NCBI GenBank assembly: GCA_038087015.1
Contig: JASBNA010000058.1
Coordinates: 1-64,000 of the forward strand
Direction: 5' to 3'
DNA: 64,000 nucleotides
Source of the DNA: Cerrena zonata
Lineage: Eukaryota > Basidiomycota > Agaricomycetes > Polyporales > Cerrenaceae
Made by a program: the position numbers and the translations under genes. How positions within the stretch are numbered: the first letter of the stretch is position 1; each line of letters begins with the position of its first letter. Below, piece after piece: positions 40,688-49,085 of the stretch. The notes under the pieces were generated by a model that made no database searches, was not told the DNA's origin, and worked only from the letters and a program-made list of their open reading frames with translations.

Positions 40688-40746
40688 ATGATTGTATAGA
40701 TAGATGATAAGATACATGATGATTGTATAGATAGATGATAAGATAC
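40688..40746 (+). repeat. 28-base direct repeat with GATAAG boxes
   Basis: Two copies of a 28-base unit (40688-40715 and 40719-40746), each beginning ATGATTGTATAGATAG and ending GATGATAAGATAC. Each copy carries one GATAAG (40706 and 40737), the preferred GATA-factor site. Located 930-990 bases upstream of the permease ATG. Confidence 0.75.
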
Positions 40747-40957
40747 TTAAGTTGAAGTGACTGGTTCAGATCCTCACCAAAGTTGATTAGGCAGATTCTG
40801 CAGACAAAGATTTTGCATTGCTGCCCACACGTTTATGCATTGAGCATCAAATGGAAGATGTTTACAGTGCTGAATTACACTAGCAATACAAATGGTAAGA
40901 GAAATACAAGGAATATTTATTGAAGATTGAATAAATATCGAATAAATAGGAATGCGA

Positions 40958-41110
40958 TTAGTGATGATGACCAAATTTATGATCATAGGCAGGATCAACA
41001 TTAACAAAGATTCTTCTTAGAGAAGAGTTATCATAATAGTATTTAACCATACAGTAGCTAAACACCCCATAAGCGGTAGCACCAGCGAAAACAACTTGTC
41101 TTGGAGTCAT
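40958..41110 (-). CDS. Small predicted membrane protein, 50 residues
   Basis: A 50-codon frame, below common length cut-offs. It starts MTPRQVVFAGATAYGVFSYC, continues with MVKYYYDNSSLRRIFVN and ends in three His. Residues 5-22 form a hydrophobic segment, followed by a basic/aromatic stretch, the layout of small single-pass mitochondrial proteins such as minor respiratory-complex subunits or assembly factors. The clean start, good codon quality and own space between two genes support it. I cannot name the family. Multiple AATTTAGTGAA repeats lie in its leader (41111-41190). Confidence 0.62.
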   Translation of the reverse strand: MTPRQVVFAGATAYGVFSYCMVKYYYDNSSLRRIFVNVDPAYDHKFGHHH

Positions 41111-41329
41111 AGTGAAGATAATTTAGTGAATATAATTTAGTGAATTTAATTTAGCAAAGATAATTTACCGAAGATAATTTAGTGAAGATAATATGAATTA
41201 ATACAGAATAAATAATAAAAAATAAATACCTGATATCAGGTATTTATATTGCTTTGAGGAGATCTGAGGAGATGAGAGATGGGGAGATTGTTGCAAAATA
41301 AGGTGAGGGTGCGAAAGTGGAGTGACTTT

Positions 41330-42538
41330 TCAATACATTCTTACACCTTCACCAGCCGGTAAGATAGGCAAGAATTGACCCACAATTAGCATTGGTAAAT
41401 CAAATAGGTCTCTCTTAACGGTCCAAACTGAGCAAAATTCAATAAAGTCATTTAAAATCTTATTATCATTATTATTAAAATTTATTAATTTACAATTTGT
41501 CTTGATACTCAGATGTAAGTTCCCCACCGCGACCGATTTAAATAATTTGAAATAGTTAACAATTGATTCATCATCATACATTAATTCCATGATAAAAGTT
41601 CTTTTCGAAAGGATGTGACTTAGATTAAAGCCTAATAAGTTGATGAGGTCATTTGAAATTGAAACAATTTCCCCAGTTCTTCTCCAAATAATTGTTGGAC
41701 TGCTATTTAATTTTGATAAATTTTCATAATCAATTAGCGATCTTTGAAACGACATTTCCAAAAATTGTAAATCAAATGGTTTTAATAATGATTTATGAGC
41801 AGAAATAAACGTTGGTCTATAACTAGCAATTAATCGAAGGATTATTAGTAATTTTTTCCGTTTATTAATTTTTTCTTGATTTGTTAATTCATTCCCACTA
41901 AATCTTGTTTTGAGAAATTTTGTTAGCAGATGATATGATTGTGGGTAATCGAAGTTTATGATATTATTGGAATATATATCTTGAACGGTTTGGTATAAAT
42001 GATGACTTATTAATGGTGATATATAGTCATTATTTTCATTTTGTTTGAATTGGTAAAATTGATTACTATTCCCCAACAGTATGAATGGTCTTGATTCATT
42101 CAATTGATTAATATATATATTAGATGGCGATATTGTGGTACTAGATGGTGTTGGACTCGATGGTTTGGAATTGATTAATATATCTCCCAACATTAAATAT
42201 TCCTGATTTAAATAATTTGAATTAAAATTACTTATGGATTCAGTTGAATCAGTGTCTTTCACTTCTTTAATTTCATGTTCTTCACTTGGTCCTTCTTCTT
42301 CTTCTTCCTCCTCCTCTTCTTCTCCTTCTTCTGTTTTAACTTTGGCTCCTTCATTTTTTTTCAAATATTTGGCCTTCTTTCTTATAACATCTCGACATTC
42401 ATGGCCCAAATTTCTCTTTATACAATTTTTACATGGTCTTTCATTAGAACATTGTAAATGCTTGGAATGGCAGAATACACACGCTCTTGAGGCCGGTTTT
42501 CTATTCTTCTTTTCCAATGCTGATAACTTCTTCGTCAT
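41330..42538 (-). CDS. GSM1: Zn2Cys6 transcription factor, Gsm1/Ert1/Rds2 family
   Basis: Probable regulator of nonfermentable-carbon or glucose-starvation genes; nuclear. The zinc cluster has six Cys at 20, 23, 30, 36, 39 and 48 (ACVFCHSKHLQCSNERPCKN then CIKRNLGHEC), followed by IRKKAKYL, typical of this family. The start MTKKLSALEKKN is like that of Gsm1. A Glu run (near 72-84) and a Ser/Asn linker separate it from a C-terminal PAS-like domain (WRRTGEIVSISNDLINLLGF, then HILSKRTFIMELMYDDE), also a family mark. It ends ILPAGEGVRMY. Ert1 or Rds2/Cwt1 orthology is less likely but not excluded. The promoter has two CGG-rich direct repeats. Confidence 0.82.
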   Translation of the reverse strand: MTKKLSALEKKNRKPASRACVFCHSKHLQCSNERPCKNCIKRNLGHECRDVIRKKAKYLKKNEGAKVKTEEGEEEEEEEEEEGPSEEHEIKEVKDTDSTESISNFNSNYLNQEYLMLGDILINSKPSSPTPSSTTISPSNIYINQLNESRPFILLGNSNQFYQFKQNENNDYISPLISHHLYQTVQDIYSNNIINFDYPQSYHLLTKFLKTRFSGNELTNQEKINKRKKLLIILRLIASYRPTFISAHKSLLKPFDLQFLEMSFQRSLIDYENLSKLNSSPTIIWRRTGEIVSISNDLINLLGFNLSHILSKRTFIMELMYDDESIVNYFKLFKSVAVGNLHLSIKTNCKLINFNNNDNKILNDFIEFCSVWTVKRDLFDLPMLIVGQFLPILPAGEGVRMY

Positions 42539-42634
42539 ATCACCAATCCGTTAACTTCAATTCTCTTTCCTCGTAGTGTGAGCACCGCAATGATTTGATA
42601 TATATATTCGATAAAGTATGGGGTAAGTGGGGAG

Positions 42635-42701
42635 CCCGGGCGGTTTAGGAATCTCTTCCAGAGCAAGACTACCCCAGTCCGGTGACTTGCCCCGGCGGTT
42701 T
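42635..42701 (+). promoter_or_regulatory. CGG-rich direct repeats upstream of GSM1
   Basis: CCCGGGCGGTTT (42635-42646) and CCCCGGCGGTTT (42690-42701) lie 97-163 bases before the GSM1 ATG, with another CCGG between them. CGG triplets are the core contacted by Zn2Cys6 factors; self-regulation by Gsm1 is a possibility, not shown. Confidence 0.35.
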
Positions 42702-42847
42702 CTCCTGAGTGACGGGTCGTGTGCATGAGAAAATAAATAAAAACAAAAAAAAAACAACAAAAAAAAAAAAGAATTGATAGGTACCTGGGGCGTGCGCGCA
42801 CCGTGTCTCTTTTAAAACCGTTCTGTGGAATGACGAAATGGAAAATG

Positions 42848-42892
42848 TCGAGATATCGAGATATCGAAATATCGAAATATCGAAATATCGAG
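42848..42892 (+). repeat. 9-base tandem repeat
   Basis: Five copies of a 9-base unit ATATCGARA in the GSM1 upstream region, the last two bases varying between GA and AA. Contains ATCGAT-like palindromes ATATCGA. Confidence 0.85.
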
Positions 42893-43235
42893 GTGTTGGT
42901 GAAGGCACTTTTTGCAACCGGAGCCTTGTACATCTTATCGAAGCTGGTGTTACGCGTTACGGCACGGAGGTGACTGAGTAGACTGAAGTAGCCCAGCTTG
43001 TGGGCTGAACCAGTCGTGATGGCGGGTGCGACATTCTGTCTGGACCTATATTATGTCGCACGATACTCTTGTACTACGTAATGCCATACTGTATAATACT
43101 GAAACAGCTGTCTATTGTATTACTTGTGGATGTTCGTAGATGGACTAGCTGTAGATGGACTCGTTGTAGATTAGTTGTAAGTGTATATTTGTACACGGCA
43201 TAGTTGTGCTAATATAATTGACCAGTAGTTACAGT

Positions 43236-43281
43236 GTACACCTGTACAACTGTACCTCAACATTCAGGTGTACAACTGTAC
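43236..43281. promoter_or_regulatory. Three GTACA-NN-TGTAC dyad motifs
   Basis: GTACACCTGTAC (43236-43247), GTACAACTGTAC (43244-43255, overlapping the first) and GTACAACTGTAC (43270-43281). The last two lie inside a 15-base perfect direct repeat TGTACAACTGTACCT. The 5-2-5 dyad symmetry suggests a site for a dimeric factor; none known to me matches. Confidence 0.4.
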
Positions 43282-43739
43282 CTATAATCTCATCGAGTAG
43301 GCAGTACAGCACAAGTATCTTCGCTTTAGTATCGTGTAACTTTATTGTTATCCAGTGGGGATAACAAAGGGCAGTGTTACCGATGAGCCCAGCCAACCAC
43401 CAATTACACGACCCTTTTGCAGTTTCTTAATTATTTGTTTCTTTACAGGGCTAAGTGGCTAGAAAAAAGAAATGAGCAAAAAAGGCTGACTTTTATCATT
43501 GCTCGTAACAAATAAATATTTAGGAGGTTGTCTTTATTTGATCTACAACAAAGTATGAAATAAAATATAACATACTACTAGGTAACATAACTTATTCGTA
43601 CGATAAGTTTCTTCTTTCATCTTTGATTTCGTCCGGCTCTGTTTTGCCTTTGTTCAGTTTCATTTTATTTTATTTTATTTTTTTTTTTTTTTTTTTTGCT
43701 TGCCCATATACTAGTTGATGTATTTCTGTCATTAATTCT

Positions 43740-43783
43740 TTCAGTTCATTAATTTACTTTACTTCAGTTCATTAATTTACTTT
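43740..43783 (+). repeat. 22-base direct repeat in MNN4-like leader
   Basis: TTCAGTTCATTAATTTACTT occurs twice in tandem (43740 and 43763, small spacing change), followed by CATTCATTCGT repeats reaching the ATG. This is noncoding leader DNA. Confidence 0.7.
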
Positions 43784-43823
43784 TCTTCATTTCATTCATT
43801 CGTCATTCATTCGTTCATTAAGC

Positions 43824-45629
43824 ATGATACCAAGGTTTTATAATAAAAAAATCAAGGTTGGGTTTTTAATATTGACATTTTCGTTAATTATATTCTATAT
43901 ACTAAATGTTAACGTTATAAATAATGAAATAAGTCAAGAACTATTAGAATCCCATGCTTTATACCAAAGCAAACGGTCTCCTTTTAATCCGAGATACTCC
44001 ACTAATGAGATATTCAACTATATAAATAATGAAGAAACCCCGATTGCAAGTAAATTAGGTGACGGGATTGTTTTCCACTGGGATGACTGGGTAGACTTAT
44101 CATCCGGAGATAAAATCTTGAATAAGTATAAAAAAAATAGTCCTAATGGTGAATGTGATGAGTTCTTGAGAAAATATGCTAGTGTTAATGGATACTACAT
44201 GGAATCTTACAATAAAAAGATTTATCGAGGAATGTCAAATTTATATTGTTTAAAAGAAATACCATCGAAGATTATTGCGGTTAGTGATGATAATTTTGTT
44301 GAAATCCCCGTTATTAATAAATTGAGAATCGGTTTAAATAATCAAACCATACATAAGGAACCATCAAAACAAGATTTAATTAATCAAATATCAAGATTTG
44401 ATTCTAAACCAAATGAAAATTTTAAAATTTTTAAATTTAAGCATTTACAAAAACAAATTGACGTTAAAGCAGAAGACTTTGTCTTCAATCCAAATTTGGA
44501 AATATTCAAATTACAAAAAAAATTAAATGATGATTCAATCACCAATGATGAATTGAATTATCTTAAATTTCTAGAATACGCAGATTCAATCGTGGATTCT
44601 GCCGATCGTTTCTTTAAATACCCTTGGATTTATTCCGATGTGGTTAAGGGAAGATCTCATCACTTGGCTTATCCTTTCTTCAAAAGATTTATTGGTGATC
44701 GTGAACGTCAAAGTGTTATTCATCATATGGTTAGAGCTTGGTTTAAGTTTGCTGAAGCAAATAACTTTGCTTCTTGGGTTAATTACGGTTCCCTTTTAGG
44801 TTGGGCTTATAATGGAGTTAACATGCCTTGGGATACCGATATCGATATCCAATTGCCAATTGCCCATTTAGACCGTTTAGCAAGAGAATTTAATCAATCT
44901 TTAATTTTAGAAAACCCAAGATATGGTAATTCAAAATATTTATTGGAAGTTAGTCCAACCTATATAAGACAAGGTAACGGTCGAAATTTTATTGATGCTA
45001 GATTTATCGATATAAATAGTGGTCTTTATATCGATATTAGTGCTTTAAGTCATTCTAACTTTAATCCTCCAAAAGAATTTTATAATGATTTACCTTGGGA
45101 TCAACAAGTAGATCATTCAAAAGCAATGTCCATTCATTGCAAAAATTGGAATTGGCATTCCTTAGAAGAAATCTTACCAATTCGTCACACTTGGTTCGAA
45201 GGTGCTTCCATTTACATCCCCCATAACGTTTCTAGAATCTTAACTAGAAAATATGGTAAATCTTCCTTCACTACAAAATCTCATTTTGCTAATCATAATT
45301 ATCAAAAAGATATTAATATGTGGGTCCCCGATGAAATTTGTTCAAAGTCTCCCTCGTTAAATAATCGTTTCCAAAATTTAAACCAAACTAAATTAACTCT
45401 TGAAGGTGCTTGTAATAATCCTATTTTACAAGATGAATTTCAAATCATTGCTGAATGTGCTCATCGCCATTTGAAAACTAATATTGACGTAGATCATTTC
45501 ACCGATTATGATATCCTGAAATTAAATGATTTACCTTTATTCCGTAAAGATTCTTGGGATTACTTCAATGATTTAAATTTAGGCTTGGTTAATACCGATC
45601 GTTGGTATGTTCGTGATGATGTTTTATGA
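43824..45629 (+). CDS. Mnn4-like LicD/fukutin-family protein (mannosylphosphate transfer)
   Basis: Type II Golgi membrane protein likely needed for adding mannosyl-phosphate to cell-wall mannan. A short cytosolic end (MIPRFYNKKIKVG) is followed by a membrane anchor (FLILTFSLIIFYILNV, residues 14-29). The LicD domain is around residues 305-445, with ASWVNYGSLLGWAYNGVNMP then WDTDIDIQLPI, including the D-x-D-I-D metal/substrate motif, then NFIDARFIDINSGLYIDISA. The C-terminal part has HTWFEGASIYIPHN. The long Lys/Glu repeats of S. cerevisiae Mnn4 are missing, as in most Candida paralogues. 601 residues. Which of the several Mnn4 paralogues it is cannot be told. Confidence 0.87.
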   Translation: MIPRFYNKKIKVGFLILTFSLIIFYILNVNVINNEISQELLESHALYQSKRSPFNPRYSTNEIFNYINNEETPIASKLGDGIVFHWDDWVDLSSGDKILNKYKKNSPNGECDEFLRKYASVNGYYMESYNKKIYRGMSNLYCLKEIPSKIIAVSDDNFVEIPVINKLRIGLNNQTIHKEPSKQDLINQISRFDSKPNENFKIFKFKHLQKQIDVKAEDFVFNPNLEIFKLQKKLNDDSITNDELNYLKFLEYADSIVDSADRFFKYPWIYSDVVKGRSHHLAYPFFKRFIGDRERQSVIHHMVRAWFKFAEANNFASWVNYGSLLGWAYNGVNMPWDTDIDIQLPIAHLDRLAREFNQSLILENPRYGNSKYLLEVSPTYIRQGNGRNFIDARFIDINSGLYIDISALSHSNFNPPKEFYNDLPWDQQVDHSKAMSIHCKNWNWHSLEEILPIRHTWFEGASIYIPHNVSRILTRKYGKSSFTTKSHFANHNYQKDINMWVPDEICSKSPSLNNRFQNLNQTKLTLEGACNNPILQDEFQIIAECAHRHLKTNIDVDHFTDYDILKLNDLPLFRKDSWDYFNDLNLGLVNTDRWYVRDDVL

Positions 45630-46534
45630 TTAATCTTGTTTTCTGCATTTAAAGTATAATATATACTCCCCCCATAATTATTAATATATTCTTTTGTATT
45701 CCCCTAATAATAAAGACTTTAAAGTTGCAAAATTTTCTCCATGTTGCAATCTGTAATTTGAACTTACCAACGTCTAATCTAATTAAATAATACCAAGTAA
45801 ATACCCAAGTACTAATCGAGTGCTAATCGAGTGCTAATCAAACTCTAATCAGATACTTAATTAGATCTTCTACACCCTTGATAACACTTCATATTATCCA
45901 TTAAGCATAATGTATACACTCATTTTTGTCGATCCCTACACCAAATTTCAGTGAGAAAGGCATTCTTCGTCACCGGTCGCTCACCGAAAAATCCCCGTAA
46001 ATTCACCGTTCGCTTATTCTATTTCTTATCGATACCTGCACCTTTGTCTATCCTCTTCAAGCAGCTTGTCTTAATGGCTTTCTTTATACCATTCACAGTA
46101 CTTGAAGTTCATATACGCCCATGTAGAAGACCTGCCTTTAAACAAATTGGCGGAAATAAACCTTATCAAAAGGCTATGGTGAGGGAAAGTACGGATGCTT
46201 TGGGGTGTTGGTGAAGCTAGAACATTGGCTTATGCACCATGTGATGGAACCATAGAGCATGTAATAGAACCCTTGAAACTTCCTAGAATGAATACGTACC
46301 AATTAAATCAGTTATCGTTTGTTGATGTTATCGATGGTTGGTGATAAACCTCCTCGCTAATTTCCGCGTCATAATTCCGTTTGGCTGATTAGGATCTCTG
46401 ATTAACTAATAGATAAGAATGATTTGCTTTTTTTTCTTTTCTTTTTATATGATAGTATTTGAATAATTAAGTTTATAAACGAATTAATTTCCAATATTCG
46501 ATTTGAAAATTAGCTTTATTCAGCTTGATACAAA
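45630..46534. other. DAL5-like promoter region with GATA sites and an 11-base repeat
   Basis: About 905 bases. An 11-base degenerate repeat (GTGCTAATCGA type, about 45806-45860) lies after the MNN4-like gene. GATA boxes occur at 46025-46030, 46162-46167 (both as CTTATC), 46343 and 46412-46417. An 87-codon frame at 45951-46214 lacks an ATG and protein-like features and is rejected. Confidence 0.55.
46412..46417 (+). promoter_or_regulatory. GATAAG box upstream of the DAL5-family transporter
   Basis: GATAAG lies 118 bases before the ATG, with two further GATAAG sites in reverse (46025-46030, 46162-46167) and a GATAA at 46343. Allantoate-type transporters are classical GATA-factor targets, so nitrogen control is a fair inference. 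Confidence 0.45.
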
Positions 46535-48139
46535 ATGCTGGTAGATAAAAATACGACGGATGAAAAATTAAACACCGTTATTTCGTTTACTGATACTGAC
46601 ATCGATAAACAAAATGCAGCTAATGTGATTACTTCAATTATATCTCCTTCTGGTAAGGAAGTGAAGGTCACTGGAGATGTTGATGAGGCAATGAAATATG
46701 CCATTAGAAACACTGAAGAACATATTGAATTAGATCCAAAAGCTTCAAGAAGACTTTTTTACAAATTAAATATTTGTCTTTTACCATTAATTTGTTTACT
46801 ATATTGTTTCCAGTTTATGGATAAATTATCTAATTCTTATGCAAGTATCTTGGGTTTAAGAGATCCTAAAATTGGTTTAAATATGGTTGGTGATCAATAT
46901 TCTTGGACTGGTTCCGCTTTTTATCTTGGTTACCTTTTTTTCGAATTTCCAACTTCCTTACTTTTACAAAGATTCCCAGTGATCACTACAACTTCCATAT
47001 TTATTATCATATGGGGTTTTGTTTTGGCAATGGGTCTGGTTTGTGGTTCTCACGGTTCTCAATCTGGTTATGCTGGTTTCATTTTCATTCGTACTATTCA
47101 AGGTGGTCTTGAAAGTATTATTACTCCAGCTTTTACTTTATACACTGGGTTTTGGTATAAAAAAGACGAAGTTTTTTTAATTACTTCTTTATGGTTTGCT
47201 TCAAATGGGTTAGGTACTATTTTAGGTAGTGGTGCAGTTGCCCATAGTGTTTTCCAAAATCGTGAAAGTTATGATTTAGCTCCATGGAAATTGGTTTTCA
47301 TAATTACTGGGGTTTTAACTATTGGTTTGGGTATTGCAATGTTTTTCTATTTACCAAATACTCCTGCTCAAGCTTGGTTTTTAAATGATGAAGAAAAAAG
47401 AATGGTTGTCGAAAGACTTAGAGAAACTAATCAAGGTTTCGGTAATAAACATTTCAAAATTCATCAATTCAAAGAAGCTTTTCTTGATGTTAAAACTTGG
47501 TTATTTTTCATTTTTGCCTTTTGTAATAATATTCCAAATGGTGGTCTTACTAATTTTGGTTCGATTCTTTTAAATGAAGATTTAGATTATTCAACTGGTA
47601 AAGCTTTATTGATGCAAATGCCTCTGGGAGCTGTTGAACTTGTCGGGTGTGTTTTATTTGCTTATTGTTACAAATTTTATCAAAAAAGATTATTTTGGGC
47701 AACTTTTGGTACTGCAATTACCCTTGCATCCCAATGTATGTTGGCTTTCCTGAAAAATAATAAGGTTCAATTAGCCGGTTATACTCTTTACTCTCTTGGT
47801 CCAATCGGATTTATTTGTGTTTTGTCTTGTATTGGTTCAAATGTCTTGGGTACTACCAAAAAACAAACTACAAATGCTATTTATTTAATTTCTTACTGTG
47901 TTGGTAATTTAGTTGGTCCCCAAACTTTTAAAGCTAGTGAAAGTCCCGACTATCCATCAGCAAAATTAGCAATTGTTATTTGTGGTGCCATCAGTTTGGT
48001 CACCTTAATCGTTCTTTGGGTTTATCTTGAATGGGAAAATAAAAGAAGAGATAAAAACCAAACTGAATTACACATAGAAAATATCGAATTTGCTGATTTG
48101 ACCGATAAAGAAAATCCAAACTTTAGATACGTTATATAA
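46535..48139 (+). CDS. Major facilitator, Dal5 (allantoate/anion:cation symporter) family
   Basis: Plasma-membrane transporter with about 12 helices, 534 residues. Family marks are RLFYKLNICLLPLICLLYCF and QFMDKLSNSYASILGL (the DK--L-NA block after helix 1), FEFPTSLLLQRFPV, FIRTIQGGLESIITPAFTLY and TGFWYKKDEVFLITSLWFAS. These define the Dal5/Tna1/Seo1 family; the exact substrate (allantoate, nicotinate, ureidosuccinate, dipeptide or other) is not readable. A CTG codon within MQMP-x-GAVELVG would fit better as Ser (see findings). GATA boxes upstream suggest nitrogen control. Confidence 0.9.
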   Translation: MLVDKNTTDEKLNTVISFTDTDIDKQNAANVITSIISPSGKEVKVTGDVDEAMKYAIRNTEEHIELDPKASRRLFYKLNICLLPLICLLYCFQFMDKLSNSYASILGLRDPKIGLNMVGDQYSWTGSAFYLGYLFFEFPTSLLLQRFPVITTTSIFIIIWGFVLAMGLVCGSHGSQSGYAGFIFIRTIQGGLESIITPAFTLYTGFWYKKDEVFLITSLWFASNGLGTILGSGAVAHSVFQNRESYDLAPWKLVFIITGVLTIGLGIAMFFYLPNTPAQAWFLNDEEKRMVVERLRETNQGFGNKHFKIHQFKEAFLDVKTWLFFIFAFCNNIPNGGLTNFGSILLNEDLDYSTGKALLMQMPLGAVELVGCVLFAYCYKFYQKRLFWATFGTAITLASQCMLAFLKNNKVQLAGYTLYSLGPIGFICVLSCIGSNVLGTTKKQTTNAIYLISYCVGNLVGPQTFKASESPDYPSAKLAIVICGAISLVTLIVLWVYLEWENKRRDKNQTELHIENIEFADLTDKENPNFRYVI

Positions 48140-49085
48140 TATTTATAAAAACTAATATATTTGATTTTGCAGTTAAAAGACTCTGTAATTGCTTTTTGCA
48201 ACATTACTCTTCGTTTCAGAATCAGTGGAATGGTTTGTGCAAAGTAGCTCTTGAAACTGGATAATTGCCAAACAAAGTTATTCATCTTATCGGGCAAGAC
48301 ATGTAAGTGCTTGAGTCAAGCTTGTATATTACACAGTGTAAACACAAATAGGCATTCACAATTTCCCTGGAATTCACAGCTGTAGAAATTAAATAAGATT
48401 TGATTTCCTGATTGAGTAATTTTACTTACTGTGCAACCACGAAAAAAAAAAAAAAAAGATCCAACTTTTCGCAGTTTTGCAGTATATTGAACTTTCTTAT
48501 TCAGGTAGACTCTAGAGAACTGCTGCCCTTCACTTGAGCTAATAGCCCATGAGGATAGTCGTTCGGGCTTTTCCTAAATTTCAATTTATATTAATTAATA
48601 TTATTTTCTATAACTACGTAAAAATATTGGTTCCCCACTCTTTTTCGTAAGGTCAAAGTAGCCTCCATTGCTCATAAGCATTACCTTAAAAAGAGATTCG
48701 TAAACCAAACGTTTTGATTCCACTATTTAAGCTTCCCCAAAGCATTCCTCAACGGTGAGATCATTCTCGAGGAATTGCTGATTGGGGTTTGCTGGCTCAT
48801 TTTTGTTGACTATAAATCAAATCAAAGGCTTTCGCTCTCTTTTTTTCTATACCGCATTAGGAAATTTAAGACTGCAAATTATGCATCATCGAGACTTGAA
48901 AATTATAGTAGTCGAGCTTGTAACTGATACACTGTCTTCAAGATAAATAGATATGTCACAATCATAACGAGGTCTGTGGTGGTCAAAGATGGTTTATAAA
49001 TACAGAGATAAATCCCGGGAAACCGTTTTACCCCCTTAAATTTTTTTCTTGATTATCATTCTTTTAACTTTTCATCATTTTAGTA
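48140..49085. other. Upstream region of the Op4-like gene
   Basis: About 945 bases with no gene. A TATAAATA element lies near 48994, 90 bases before the ATG, and a poly-A run at 48441-48455. A 91-codon minus frame overlapping the DAL5-like 3' end is a shadow. Confidence 0.55.

Larger units (their letters stand above)
39759..40957. other. Long permease promoter region
   Basis: About 1200 bases with no gene. It holds poly-A runs (40141-40158, 40198-40212), an 11-base triplicate with GATAA (40251-40287), and a 28-base direct repeat carrying GATAAG (40688-40746). This is unusually long for this window and fits a regulated transporter. Confidence 0.6.
42539..43823. other. Long divergent promoter region GSM1 / MNN4-like
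   Basis: About 1285 bases without a gene; several open frames near GSM1 are low-complexity shadows. It contains CGG repeats (42635, 42690), a 9-base repeat (42848-42892), a GTACA-NN-TGTAC dyad array (43236-43281), poly-T (43680-43697) and a 22-base direct repeat in the MNN4-like leader (43740-43783). Confidence 0.65.

Noticed and set aside
40740..40800. GGTTCAGATCC sequence resembling a tRNA T-loop
   Set aside because: No matching acceptor, D or anticodon arms around it; the stem does not have the right loop size.
42535..42933. Overlapping frames upstream of GSM1, up to 132 codons
   Set aside because: Driven by poly-A/T runs and the 9-base repeat; no coherent protein.
45951..46214. 87-codon frame before the DAL5-like gene
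   Set aside because: Starts at a non-ATG codon and lies among GATA sites; no domain or signal.
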